A stretch of 64,000 bases of DNA, from positions 17,186,597 to 17,250,596 of the forward strand of contig OZ038466.1 in assembly GCA_964036295.1 (NCBI GenBank), given 5' to 3'. Position numbers and translations under genes: made by a program. Below are positions 1 through 12,500 of the stretch, piece after piece. This DNA is from Plumapathes pennacea (taxonomy: Eukaryota > Cnidaria > Anthozoa > Antipatharia > Myriopathidae). Each line of letters opens with the position of its first letter. Positions within the stretch are counted from its first letter, which is position 1. The notes under the pieces were generated by a model. The model ran no database searches and was not told where the DNA came from. It was given only the letters and a program-made list of their open reading frames with translations.

Positions 1-3000
1 TGGAAATGTCACCACACGGCCCGAATTTCCGACTGCGTCACAAATAAACATGAGCCGCTTGCTGGTAAAATCTGAGCCGACTTGCCCTAAGAACATACTC
101 AGAAGCAAATTGAAAACAACCGAAAACTCAAGGAAATCGTTTCCCGTTTTGCAATTGAGAAATTAAACTGCACAGTTGTAGTTTGTTTACGCCGACCAAG
201 ATGTTACTTTGGTTGTCAAGATTATTTTTTGTTCTGATTAGTTCATAGTCCTTTTGTCAATTTTCAAGGCAAATACAAACTTATACATACTGTTTCGTAA
301 AAATAGATAAGGGATGCCCTTGACATCCCCTAAAATGGATGCACACCCACAAATGCGTAGTGACTCAGATGACTCGTCGGAATGAGTACGGCCGAAAAAC
401 TTATTTTCCCGGTGTCTCCGTCAGCTGGTTCCTGATAGTCACGTGATTTACACGCAGGTTATTGCTTGAGTATCACTGCCGTCTGATAGGCACAAAATCA
501 GATCTTATTCAAATATCTTTGCCAAAAAGTTTAGCTGAGTGGATGAATTACTGATGATGACTCTGCAGATAGAAAGATAGCCAACGTCAACATCAATGTA
601 TTCAACTTGTGGAGCACAAATTTTGAAAATTCTTTGGACTGTTAGCTATAAGACCTGTTTCAAAAGTCAAACTTCACATGCGCCTGTGTGCGATCCAGTC
701 AATTGGAATGTGTCCCGGTGCTGTCAACAATGGATTCCAAATATGGAAGTCGTTCTGTTCCCAATTTGGGCAGTATCGATATTACCGACAACGCAACAAA
801 ATCTAGAACGCGATCGTCGAAGTAGTTTTTGCGGTGGCATTTTTAAGTATCCCACCTTATTGCAGTTAAGACTGCTTCAGTCAGTCAGTCCGTCATGCTG
901 TGTCAACAATTTGCCTTTGAAATTTGAGCATCATCGAATAAGCATGAAGAAACGAAGAGATGGGAAGACGTTTTCTGGAGTTATTTTGATTGTTATCATT
1001 GTATTCCTGAATTGCCAGTAGATCTGTTGCACTTCAGAACCATTATCACAGAGGTTTTGGTAATTTCTCGGTTTGACAAGCGTAAGTCAAAGTTGAAAGA
1101 CCCGTGACCACTGACAGCCCTGATCGCGATCGAGCGACTTCAGCTTGTCGAAATATTTCTATCGTTTGATTATATTTGCTTTGCTTCGCATAGTTTTCGC
1201 CAGCAATGAAAAATGCTATAGAGAACTGAAAGAAGAAGAATTCGAAAATGAATTTGACCTAAACCGCAAGTAATGTCAACAAGTTATCAGATTTCACTTA
1301 AACTTATTCGACTTGAAATTTAGCCAAAAGAAAAGGCGTGTTTTCTTTAAGCACGTATTTAGTTTGAATGCAGCCCAGGCTAGAGTATCATGGCCTCTGA
1401 TGAAGTATGTAGATGTTGGATATAAGCTGTGCATGACATGAGTAATGAAGTCACCGATAGACTTTTTTCAGTGCGACTCCGGAAGGTCTCCTTCCGGTTC
1501 AAAGATTTGGCACTCGGTGAAGGATTTTAAATTCTTCCAATTCGAGCGTCTAAGTTTATAATTTTCACCCTCTGCCGCCTTGTAAATTGGGGTTTTCAAA
1601 ACTGAGACTAAATCGAATACGCGGTTCACAAAAGTGGAGGCCAGCGGAAACGGATGCGCACTTCCACATACCTAAAATTAAGCAATTTTTACGATGTGGC
1701 CTTGAGCCAGTTCTATTAAATACCCACTCCCGCAAAAGTACTTTCTACAAATTCGCGAGCTTACAGCTGCCTTGCTGCTTTGATTTCTATAACGTAGATT
1801 GCCTATATTGCCTATATTGTTATACTGAACTATACTTAACTCGTGGGATTATTTATATTATTATTGCGTTCGACGAAGGAGAGCGCAGTCTAATCGCATC
1901 ATTTCCGGTTGGATGCCATGCGATTTCAGGGTTTTGGGCGCCATCTTGGTACGGTCTCAGGAATGCCAGATTGCCTCGACAAAGTGACACAGCAATAAAC
2001 CTCGAAAGCATGGAGCATGCTACCGTTGGTGGTATGGTAACTAGCGCATGCTCAGGGGTGAAAAGAATTCTATTTTCAACTGCGTCACGGATCGGATCGG
2101 ATCTTTCGTCACTGTCGTGTTTTGTCACTGCGTCACGGATCGGATCTTTCGTGTTTTTGCCAAGACAAGTGAAACTGCGTGGATTTTTTCGCACTATCGG
2201 TAGGAACTATGAGCGAAGCTGTTTATCAGAATATCAGAAAGCTGTGTAGTGCCGTGTTTGCCAAGAAATAGACGTTGCCATCCTGTGATGTGTCAACTCA
2301 GCTGTTTTCCACAGGAGATACAACTTCTCTCTGCATTCAGAGTTTGCCACCGTATTCCCTTTGGCGATTGGACACGAATGCGGATCATTTTATTTTGCTG
2401 AGCTATGAAGCTCAACAATACGAGTTTCTGACCTTGTCTATAGTAGGTGATCAGAGTAGAATGGCACATAAACGTTGTCATATTCATTGTCATATTAATG
2501 TACTGTTTTCCAGCGTTCTATTTTGTTAGTTTACAGACCTTGAATTGTTATCCAAAAGATCGTTCAACATTATTTGGTAACACTGCAGTGCAACATTCAC
2601 ATGACATTGGCAACAACTTTCGTCTTTTCGTTGCCATGATTAAAATCACGGCCATGTCAGTGGAGTTTAACAATGACTATAAAACAAATGAGCAATCCAA
2701 GTAGAATGCAACATAAACATTTGTTACTATATTGATAGCATATTAGCAACTTGATGTACTCTTCTCCAACGTTCTCTTTTGTTAGTTTACAGACTGCAAA
2801 TTGCTATCCAAAGAAACATTTTAGTATTGTTAGTGCAACTTTACATGACTTTGATGACTTTCGTGTTTTCGTTGCAGTCGAAAATCGTTGTAGTTAACAT
2901 TGTACAAGTTATTAAACAAACCTGTTGCATTCAGTTCTTGAGTATTTGCATGTGGTGCCAATGATTTGGCCTTGCAGGCGGTACATGGTACTGGCTGTTC

Positions 3001-3407
3001 TGCCATCTTGTATGTGCACTATATATATTTCTTTTAGAAGTATAGCTTTTTGCAGATAAGGTACAGGTATATATATATACAATCGTGAAATCCCTTACAG
3101 CGGTAAACAGTGTCTCGCTGTTTAGGTTACTGAGCAGCAGGCGGATGTTATTGAATGAATTGTTCACTGGTCACCTCAATTAGTCGAGCCTCGCCGAACA
3201 CTAATATTCTACGGCAAAGAAATATCCCACCAGGAAAATATATTTGATTACGTCAATACCGAATCCCGCATCCCGAAAACCCTGCTAATGCAGGGCGAGG
3301 GGGCAAATATTGTATTTCTATTTTAGTTACATTTTAAGCGTGGCTTCTTTGGGTTGTAATATAATAATGCATTGATGATTTACGATTACTCTGGTCCTTT
3401 TTTTTAG
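1..3407. other. Intron 2 of GTPase copy A (partial), with blocks shared with copy B
   Basis: No convincing coding sequence. Bases 1-690 match 16880-17565 almost base for base; 1784-1857 matches about 17576-17649; 3079-3407 matches 17853-18182. The pieces 691-1783 and 1858-3078 are absent from copy B, so they are either insertions here or deletions there; no clear terminal repeats were found at their edges. The open frames here (for example 1587-2249) show no family features. Confidence 0.7.
2459..2885. repeat. Diverged tandem duplication, period about 245 bp
   Basis: A segment beginning AATGGCACATAAACG at 2459 recurs in diverged form at 2705 (AATGCAACATAAACATTTG). Both continue with TTTTGTTAGTTTACAGAC, a TATCCAAA motif, an ACATGAC motif and CGT.TTTTCGTTGC. 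Two copies only; no function seen. Confidence 0.6.
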
Positions 3408-5116
3408 GAAGAAACTGGCGGAGCAGAGAATTTCCGAAGCTTTGAGAGTCATCTAGTGAAGGCAGCTAATGGCAAGTTGAAGTCTAAACTTATTCACGAT
3501 AACCTGCGTTCAGTTATAACTAAGAGCAAGGGTGCCGCGTGTTCTTTGAAGATGCTAATGGAGAAAAAGCATGCCCAGGAGCTGGAAAGTGCTAGGAATA
3601 AACAAAATAAGGTACAAACGTTGGCTAGAAAGTTAGATAAGGCTTTACATAAAGCGAAGAATGATCTCCTCCAAAGCTTGAAAATTGTTGACATTAAAGA
3701 TGTCACTAATCGTATCGGTGAATACATGTTGGATGGTTTGTCTGACGAAAAGATTCTCCAGGGTTGCCTGCAGGAGTTCAATCAGCTTGCCAGGAAGAGT
3801 TTCTCACAGCAATCTGAAACAAACGAAAGAAGTATCATCGAATGTGTCAAGAATATCGATCTAAATGCGGACAACGATTTATTCCGTATTGGTACCCTGT
3901 CCCCCTGGAGATCAGATGACTTCAAGATAGACCACAGCTACAAGTACAGTTGGTACAAAGATTGTTTTTTCTACCTGACGATTCCAGCATCAGTTGGAAC
4001 AGTTGGAGGAGCTGGAGCAGCTGGAGTAGCTGGAGTATCTGGAGGAGCTGAAGCAGCTGTAGCATTTGTAGCAGCTGCAGTTGGAAAAATTGCAGTATTT
4101 GGTGAGTTTCGCGATCGCCCAAGTATTTGCTTATATGTGGCCTCTGTATTTAGGTAATCTCTTTCTTTTTGTTTAGTCATCATACTACCCAGATATGCAT
4201 CTAATTTACTAGGCGAACACATTTCTGTTGAATTTTTTAAACAACTGTACACAACAATTAAAGGATTTGTAAGAGTACAAAGGGACAAAACGAATTTGAC
4301 AAAAGATAAAAAATCTGAGCGTTAAAAATCCAAAAAAATATCCACTTCTCCACTCCCGCGCATGTAAAGTCATTGGTCATTTAAGCCTTCCAGAGATTGC
4401 ATTTTATCTGGCCTGAGAGAATGTTTCAAAAATTCGAGTTTTAGCACTTCCGATAATCGAAACTTTACTATTTCCTCTCGAAAACAACTTGATACTGACT
4501 ACGTCTAGATTAACAGACTACGTTTAGAAATTTACCACACCGTTTATCTAGGAAACAAGCCTGGAGACTCAAATTGTTTGGCATTTCTGGTATAAGGTAC
4601 CCATAATCTACTCATTCCTCAAGAGGGTGCATGCTCTACGCTCTCCCTTGCCCTCTATGAAACAGCAATTCTGACTCGATCCCACGCTTTGCGTGGCTTG
4701 AGTATACAGTAGCAGTTAACAACAGTGATTGATATTGCTTGAAATAATTATGAGCTAAACAGACGACTGTATGTACTTTTTATCGTTCAGCTGCAAGTGC
4801 AGGTGTTGCAGGTGTAGGCGTTGCCATTGGTGTCATACTCGCCAGAGAAATGTGGAAGCGTAGTACAAAGAGGCGTGAATGTCTAGAAGAGTTTATCAAA
4901 TGCAAATACTTCTCCCTTAAAGAGGAGAGGAATCTGGATGCAGTTACGTTTTGCTTGAAGGAAGTGGAAGACCGAGCCAAAGGAAGATCTTATTGTGTAT
5001 TACTATCAGCTGAAGAAGACGTAGAGCGCCTACAGAATCCTGATCACACCTTAAACAAGAGCATACAGCACGTATGTACCGTGTTAAAAAGCATTGAAAG
5101 CCTTGTGTGCGAGTGA
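3408..5116 (+). CDS. Mitofusin/dynamin-like GTPase, copy A, 3' part (exons 3 and 4)
   Basis: Partial gene; the exons for the GTPase domain lie before the window. Exon 3 is 3408-4101, after a pyrimidine tract and AG, opening in phase 0 and ending in phase 1 before GTGAGT. Exon 4 is 4791-5116, after TTCAG, ending in TGA. Together they give 339 residues. Exon 3 encodes a charged helical stalk starting near NFRSFESHLV, then a Gly/Ala-rich stretch. The joined codon continues this into exon 4 as a small-residue hydrophobic segment, which I infer to be a membrane hairpin. A basic RSTKRRE stretch and a C-terminal helix ending SLVCE follow. The assignment rests on homology with complete copies B and C in this window. 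In mitofusins and bacterial dynamin-like proteins this region forms stalk, membrane anchor and C-terminal helices. Which membrane is targeted cannot be told. AATAAA at 5338-5343 is a plausible poly(A) signal. Confidence 0.85.
4102..4790 (+). other. Intron 3 of copy A, holding the transposon empty site
   Basis: GTGAGT...TTCAG intron aligned along its length with intron 3 of copy B. At 4549-4550 the sequence reads TTATCTAGGAAAC without interruption. The same position in copy B carries the 4.2 kb insertion 19505-23703 between duplicated TA dinucleotides. Nothing else is recognised. Confidence 0.8.
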
Positions 5117-5719
5117 ACGAGCTTAAAGATTGCACAAAACAGGTACATGCCAGCTCTTCAGGTCACTTACCTTTTGTTTGATTGGTATTAACCAAATCAA
5201 CCCCAAATAGATTTAGTTTTTCCGATATAACCCATCCGGAAACGGAGTTGTAAAAATGGCCAAAAGACTTTAGGAGACTGATCCAACTCAGGAAAATAGT
5301 TCAAGCGCTATCGGCACGGTTTGCTTCAGTGCCTTGAAAAATAAACATCCATGCCAGCAAAGTTAAGTATATCCATTGATCAATGGCGTGGAAGACAATG
5401 TGATTTGTTTAGAGGCAGTTTGCTAGTTGTTTGCCCGGTGGTGTTACTCCTCGCATTTTTGAGAAGGGGTGTGCCACATGACAAGAAGGGACACCGCGGA
5501 AATACATTCTTGACGTCACTTCCGTTGGTCAGCGTTTGTCGCCATGGCTATCTAACTTCTCATAATTCGAGGTGAACTTTTACATTGTGTGCAAGCATAG
5601 TTTTTCGTGTGCACAACTTATGTTATAGAAAGTGCATTGAACTAACTTACAGTTGAGTATCGAGTCCTGGTATTGAGTTTCTTTCCTGTAAGTCTTGAGC
5701 TGTAACATTTAACTACAAA
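5117..5719. other. 3' flank of copy A
   Basis: Bases up to about 5272 match the 3' flank of copy B (to about 24426), after which the two diverge. AATAAA occurs at 5338. A 74-codon open frame at 5351-5575 has no recognisable domain and is not called. Confidence 0.5.
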
Positions 5720-5721
5720 TA

Positions 5722-6165
5722 CAGTGAAACTTCCCGTAAGCGACCACCCTTTCGTTCACGGGAGTTTCCTACCATGGGAGGCGTAAGTGAGATCCAGCTT
5801 TAAGGCACAACCAGTGTCAAATAATGCAGTTTTAGTGAGAAAAACAACTTCTGTTTTCATAAATCAACCTTGTGTCCTGTTGCACGTTACATTACATTCG
5901 TTAGTGTTTTGTCCGGTCTAATTTCTGCAAGGAAGTTAGTCCTCGCTCAGCCCTATGCTCTTTAAGAGCATAGAATGGTCGCTTAGCATAGATAAAAAAA
6001 AAAAAAAAAAAAAAAAAAAAAGAAAGAACTCAAACGGTGAGCCTCAGTGGTGGTCGCGGTCGCCTACAAGAGGTGATCGCTTACGAGGTGTTTCACTAAT
6101 AGAAATTTAACTGAGTGATCAATCGGTCATTTGGTAAGTGGTCGCTTACGGGAGGTGGTCCACTG
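5722..6165. mobile_element. pogo/Tigger-like MITE, 444 bp, TA flanked
   Basis: Starts CAGTGAAACTTCCCGTAAG and ends in the inverted counterpart CTTACGGGAGGTGGTCCACTG. Both ends are bordered by TA (5720-5721 and 6166-6167). No coding capacity. Contains a poly(A) run around 5993-6021. Terminal CAGTG and TA duplication are typical of pogo-type Tc1/mariner elements. Confidence 0.75.
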
Positions 6166-6690
6166 TATACTTAATTGTGCAATAACCGCTGATTCACAAA
6201 CAACGACCGCACGGCCAAAAAACGTATTTCCGCGGTATCGCAAGAAGGCCATTTGAAAGGGCCAAACGAAAAGGAGCTTTTTCAAAACCCTCATTGACAG
6301 GCCAGTTTTTTGCTTTGTTTTTATGTTTTAAGTCAGAAACTAATCGCAACAGAAAACTGTATGATAATCATTTTGTATTTGTAACGTAGTAATAGCTGTC
6401 GCGCGAGATTTTGCTCCTCCCAGTAATATTTTCCGAAAGTTAGTGCAACTTTCAACAATTATTGCTAAGTAATAACGAAACAGGAGCAAACTTTGCACGA
6501 CTAAGAGCAGCAGATAGCTGTATAGAGAAACAAGACTAGATAGGATGTCACGTGCTTAAATGATAATATACAATGTATTACGTCGGGAATGGACGATTTT
6601 TGTGTCTACTGCTCATGCGCGTGACACTATGCTATAGAAAAGCAAAAGAAAGTTAGTTACCAGAATGTTAACAATGAAACCAATCAAAGC
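6166..6690. other. Intergenic; block shared with the 3' flank of copy C
   Basis: Bases about 6408-6520 (CAGTAATATTTTCCGAAAG, then an antiparallel GTTAGTGCAACTTTC motif and GCACGACTAAGAGCAG) match about 62370-62470 downstream of copy C. This suggests the ancestral duplication unit extended well past the stop codon. No gene seen. Confidence 0.55.
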
Positions 6691-7470
6691 AAAGGGCATT
6701 TCGATCGGAATCCCACATCGGCTCATCGGATTTCCATCAGAACCAATGAAAGCAAAGAACGTTCGCTCTCCAACGGAAGGCTTCGTCGGAGCACGACGAA
6801 TGAAGGAAGATCGACTCGACAAAAGCCATGCGTTCTGATCGTTGTGTGAACGAAGACAAACGTGCGTTGAATTTAGTGTAAGCTCACGATGAGTTTCTCA
6901 TTCAAATTTGCCACCGTTGTAAAATCATGTACGACATTTTTTTTAACGAACATGGATGTAGCAGTATGGATGTATAACAAACATGCTTGTATCCTCTTGT
7001 ATTAAAATGTGCTTCTTAACCGTCCCGTTGTCATTAAGGTCTGGATGTCTTGGATAACGCGTTGAGACTTTTATACAGAACATTTCACGAAAGCGCACCT
7101 ACACGGACAAGGTTACATATCTATGTTAATGCTATGGAACAGATTTAGGGGAACTCGCTTCTGGACTTGTTGACTTTTTTATTCGTGAATCACGGTTGGA
7201 GCAGCTCTTTACAACTAACTCTCGGGCTCTAAGTCACACCTCTAACTGAACTCTACACTGCAAGCTAGAGACTATACATGCTAAGGGAGCACGTACAATG
7301 GCTACGAACTTCCTTTAGCGAAAAAAACTCAATTAGATAACGAAACCACGATAAAATCTGAACGGCGAAGGGTGGAAAGAATTTCCGCGGCATAGGTCTG
7401 CAAAAGCCCCCGAAGGTGCCTGTGCATCACGATGCCGTGCAAAGACTTAGCAGCTTGTTGTAAAACTTTG
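6691..7470. repeat. Segmental-duplication block in the 3' flank (paralogous to 25755-26510)
   Basis: Clearly alignable to 25755-26510. Shared landmarks include GGCATTTCGATCGGAATCC, GGAAGGCTTCGTCGGAGCAC, GGATGTCTTGGATAACGCG and GTGCAAAGACTT. No open frame is conserved between the two copies, so it is probably non-coding. Confidence 0.75.
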
Positions 7471-7788
7471 CGGCTCGCCATGGCATTTAAACTGTCCAGT
7501 CAGAAGACAGATGTTGAAATTAGGCCTGGTGACGAAAGTCGGTGTGCCTTCGCTGGTTTGTCGACTGAAGAGAAAGTGAGTAACTGGTCTTTTCCGGCAG
7601 AAATGTATGCTTTTTGAAGGCAAGAAAGCGAGATTTTGCTGTTTAGGTGAAGAGGATAAACAGTTCAACCTTTGATGATCAGTCTTGTGGATAATATAGG
7701 TTGCTGGAGCAGAATTCGGGTGATTTTTCGACTTTGTACGATTAACGGTCTTTTCCCTAGTGTGCAGCCTTCTGTTTTTTCTTACCGG

Positions 7789-9221
7789 TGTAACAGTAAA
7801 TGTGTTCCCCCCTAAAAGTGTTCTCCCCGGAACACATTTCCCAGTAAATATGTTCCCCCCCGGGAACACTGTTCCTGGGATATGTGTTCCCCCCAAGTTA
7901 ACATTAGCTGTATACGATAACAATTGTCTGAGCAACTGCAACAGGGATTCGGGCAGAGTCAAGCTTATTGCGTTTTGCGTTTTCAACTCTGGTCTACACG
8001 AAAACGAAAGAATTCGGTGATAAAAATGCATCGATTCGAAAACACAGCCAAAAGTGGATCGTTTTCAAAACGGCCCGGTTTCTCTTTCCGTGTAAACGCA
8101 TCCGTGTAAACCGCGCCTCAAACAAAGAACGATAACAGATGAAAACATTAAGCAAAGCAAGACTTCAACATCTGAAGCATGCAAATTAACTGAAAAAGCC
8201 CGCCGTGTCGTGAATAAAATCGTTTCTTTTGTGTTGTGAGGTAATGACGCAAATGATTGACACATTGTTATTATGTTTACTCCACCCATAAAGTGACAAA
8301 ATGCACTGACCAATTGTAAGACTGGAATAAAAATACCTCCCAGGGTTTCTGTGGAGTGAAGAGGAGTAAACTGCGAGGAGAAGCAAAGATGGATTCAAAG
8401 GAGCATAGTATTATCTATAATTATGTTGCAAGAGGAGAGTATCCAGATAGGTTCTCTAAAGAAGAAAAGAGATCTCTGAGAGTGAAGGTCGACGCGAGAG
8501 GAACGCGGAAACGGACTATTGAAAGATATAAACTTTGATCAAGTGAAGATGAGGGTACACCTACTTGAGTGCCTAGAGAACGAAGCAATCACGACCTTTC
8601 CCTGTTCACGTAAAGCACCGAAACCGCGACAAAGAAGTCACAAACTGCAGGTGATTCAAACCTTTTGTACCTGCCATCTACCCGAGGCGTATGATGACAT
8701 GATCAGATGTGATTTGTGCGAGAAGTGTTATCACATTAAATGCGTGAAATTATTTTCAATTCCCGCCGATAATGAAGAATGGCTCTGCCGATCATGCCTG
8801 CCACCCAAGAAAGTCAGCCGGAGATAAACAGTTGATAACCCGTAGTTTATATAAACATTTGTTTCAAGCCGACGCCGAGACTCGTGCAAACACAACTGAC
8901 TAAACATCATGTTACAATTTAATGGAATACTAGACTTCCAATTGCAGTTATAAATAAAACTAGTGTGCGTAAATCGGTGGAGAAATTTATTTGGTATCTA
9001 CACAAACAAGCGTCTTGAGCAGATAAGTCCACAATACAAAAGAAGCAGTGTCACAATTGATCGAGAATTATCGTAATTTTGGACGTCAGAATATCTGACA
9101 CTGGGCAGGGCACAATATGCCTTCGGCATGGTCAACGTTTACTGGGGGAACACATTTCCGGATGGGGGAACTCATATCCTAGGAAATGTGTTCCGGGGGG
9201 AGCACATTTAGTCCTGTTACA
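7789..9221 (+). mobile_element. Ginger-like DNA element with terminal inverted repeats and CCGG target duplication
   Basis: The element starts TGTAACAG (7789) and ends CTGTTACA (9221). It is flanked on both sides by CCGG (7785-7788 and 9222-9225), a perfect 4-bp target duplication. Sub-terminal arms repeat AACACATTTCC/GTGTTCCCCCC modules in inverted order (7797-7895 and 9132-9210). TGTNR ends with a 4-bp duplication are, from memory, diagnostic of Ginger elements, whose transposase resembles retroviral-type integrases. No integrase catalytic core is seen between the ends, so this copy is probably a non-autonomous, internally deleted derivative that kept a PHD-finger reading frame. Confidence 0.7.
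8389..8827 (+). pseudogene. Transposon-borne PHD-finger protein, in two overlapping frames
   Basis: Two frames overlap. Frame 1, 8389-8538, starts MDSKEHSIIYNY and has an EYPDRFSKEEKRSLR segment resembling the N-terminal part of Ginger/integrase-like proteins (inference). Frame 2, 8519-8827, encodes a clear C4HC3 PHD zinc finger: C-x-C, RCDLC, CYHIKC and the closing WLCRSC. PHD fingers normally bind histone H3 tails. The shift between frames near 8520-8540 may be a disabling frameshift, or the second protein may start at the ATG at 8549. It lies inside the Ginger-like element, so it should be read as transposon cargo, not as a host gene. Confidence 0.6.
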
Positions 9222-9225
9222 CCGG

Positions 9226-9572
9226 GCGCTTATTTGAATCATTACGGTTCCTTTTTTAAACAAAAACAAAAACAAAAACATTTCTAACAGAAGCTCACAT
9301 CAAGATTGGGTTGCCTGATTTACGTGCGCGAACTTACAATTAATCTGAGCGTTTTTCTTTTTCTTCTTCTTCTTCTTCTTCTCCTTTTTAGCGCAGAAAA
9401 ATTCAATACGAGGCATCTTCCGGACTATTTCGAAGCATATTTATTTGAAAAATACACTCGAATTCCTGCCTTATTAATAAATGCATACCTCCTGTCCGGC
9501 TGGGTATTCAAAATACTGTAGCTTCAAGTACGCCTTTCAACATTGACAGCAGCTTGGGATTCGATTACAAAG
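9226..9572. other. 5' flank of GTPase copy B
   Basis: Contains an (AAAAAC)n run near 9260-9280 and a (TTC)n tract near 9357-9382. No TATA box or other clear promoter element is recognised before the start codon at 9573. Confidence 0.5.
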
Positions 9573-12500
9573 ATGTCGTCTTCCAGGTTTTCAGATTTCA
9601 TCGGTCGAATTAAGCAAGACAAGGAAACCGCCGAAAAGCTGAAAAGAGATCTCGATAATCTCTCCGCGCAAAGCAATGTATTTGAGCAATACTTCTACAC
9701 ATTATGTAATCCGAAGAAACTGCAAGAGGAATTTCGAAGTGTGTCCCATGACATTGGTCGCCTTCAACAGGAAGCTAAACAAGTTGCCGCAAAAGCGAAT
9801 GAGAAGCTTCAGATTGCTTTTATTGGCCACACTAGTGCGGGAAAGACAACCTTAATTAACGCTTTGCTGGGAGAAGAAATTCTGATCGCCCATTGCCTCG
9901 CGACCACCCTTTGCAACGTGGCGATTTCCGGTACAAACGAAAAAGAATGGAGCGCCACCGTTCAAGGTACCAACCAGAAACTCGAAGAGAAAAGCCTTAA
10001 AGAGATGCTGCACCAATTCAGTAAGAATCGTAAGTCTTTCATGGCGAAATATAAGCTAACTGCTGCCAGCGTCATAGAACTGAAATGGCCGTTCGAAAAA
10101 TGTAAAGCCCTGGCCGACCACGTAATCTTGTATGACACTCCAGGACTTGGAGAGCTCCGAGACGGGGACGACGTGGACGGTGCCGTCACAGAGTTGCTGA
10201 GATCGATGGATGTGGTTGTAGCTGCGATGGATATTCACAGCCCAGGACTAAAAACAGTAAGTGCTTTGAACAGTTTCATAATTATTGTGCTGGTTTGCTT
10301 TGTGCAACGAATTTAGATTTGCGAATTTTAATTTCGCAAATCTAAGCGAACCGGGCGAAAATTCGACGATATTTCCTAAAGTTAAACGAAAGTTTGCATT
10401 GCCCATGCGAAAATTCGACGAGAATTCGCAAGGTCGATCGAAGTTCACAAATCTTGTTGGCGGATTTTATTGTTCGTTCGTCGAATAAACTGCGGTTCCA
10501 TATTTTTATGACTGCTAGAACCATACTTCTGCATACAATAAAGAGTTTAAAAAATCAAGAGCCGCGCGAGTATTGCCGTCGGTTGGCTAGCCAGTCGCCC
10601 GTTCACCTAGCAATCTCGGATAGAGTGTACACCTCCAAAATGTTTTCAAAGATCATACAGGCAAGGACACTCGGCGCAACGATTGATCATCATAAATTGA
10701 AGATTTGTCATCATTTACGTTTACAACAAGCCATTTCAAAGATTGATTTTGTAAAGTTTTCCTGGGTTGGTTTGATAGTTCGTTTTTCTCGTGTTCATGG
10801 AAATTCTAGTCGGTGCCCAGGAGAAACAATTTGTATACCGAGCGGAGGAAAAAATACGAACGCTTTGCATTTTAAGTTCGTGGCTGCAAATACACCTGCA
10901 TTGAGGAAAACAAAGTGGATCTATACATATTATTGTTTATTATGGATTGTTCGCCTCCCAAACGCTAGTTTCCATAAAACTTCACTTTAATCACTTGGAC
11001 TTCGATCGCACGTATACAAATCACTCGCTCGCTCACTTCTCTGTCGCGCACTGTTCCGTCTAACCTCGTGGTTGTAGATGCCCTATTGTTACATCTCTTG
11101 CTTTCTTATTGGCTATTGATCATTAGTTGTCAATCACAATTAGCATTCTTAAATCACCGATAAACTTAAACTAATTATAAATTCGTGAGCCCTAGTCCCC
11201 GACATGTTAGACTGGTTTTTTAAGGTCGCCCACTCCACGAAGTGGAGAGGCGACCTTTATGAGATTGAGTTGTCCCTCCTTCACTCTTCGTCCACAATGG
11301 AAATCCATATAAAGATGTGTTCTTTTGTGTTCTATCCAAATTTGGGCATTCCAAATTTGGGCGTGACGAACGGGTTAACTTGTCGAAGGTAGTTTCTTCT
11401 GATTTATTTATCATGGTTGTGAAGCATTTGAAGCTTGTCGTTTGGCCATTGAGCCTGAGTGTTCCTACAGTGGTAGGGCACTCACTGTACTGTGATTACG
11501 AAGCATACCGAAATTGAGCGCGAATGTTCGGTCGAACGAAAAGGATGAAACTGCATGGCTATTATGCCGTGATCATGAAATGCAGCCACTGTGCCGCTCT
11601 TTTGTAACGATGGTGCTTCTACAGCTGTAACGCATATCGAGGTTGACACAGCGAGGCAATTATGCTCGAAACTGAACACCGTTTGGTTCTGTGGAACATG
11701 TACGGATAAACTGGTTTTGGCTTGCGTTCTAAAGTTTACCGCGGAAATTTCGTGGATTCGATATTTGATGGATACCGCTACGCGATTGCAAATAACTCTG
11801 TCGCCGCTAATTATTTAGTCCCCACGAAACTTTCTGTGGCGACACGAAATACTTCTGGGAAGATAACAGGCCGAAAACGGAAACCAAAGCTACGATGAGC
11901 TTTAGCCGTAAAACAATAGCGATTTATGCTTCACATTGTACATGACATTCGTTGCCTAAAAAAATGCTTCTGCTTATCATACATTGCCTGCTGAAATGTT
12001 TCTTCCATTCGATCATGTAGCTTTTGTTCCGCAATGGTCAATGTGTACTAGAAATGAACAATACACCGAAATAGTCCTGAGCATTGAGTTTGCAGTCACA
12101 AATGGACTGAACACGCTGTGAACAACACCGCAAAATATTGTAAACATGTATCGTGTTTCATTTATCCCTAGCTTTCAGTCCCGCGGGCTTTCAGTTTTAT
12201 ATTTGTTACAGAGCACGAATACTCTAAAGCCTGAGAGAAGAAACGCATTCAGTTAATGAAAGGAATAGATAAGTATTGAAGCGAAGGCTGGATTAATCGT
12301 GGCCTCTGATTAGAAATAAATGTTCGAAGTCAAACTGCCAAAATCGATTGTGCATAAAAAGATCTGTCACGCATTACTCAGCTTTTCTTGCCGGATGACA
12401 CTTTTGCTCCTAAGCTCAAAATGCAGAGACGCTCAACCTTCAAGAAGCAAGTTTATGAGTGTTGTAGTGATAATTTATAGTTTAGTCAGGTTTCATTGGA

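Noticed and set aside
1587..2249. 220-codon open frame in intron 2 of copy A
   Set aside because: No start context, domain or conservation; copy B lacks most of the region.
10394..10990. 198-codon open frame in intron 1 of copy B
   Set aside because: No recognisable domain and lies inside a well-supported intron.
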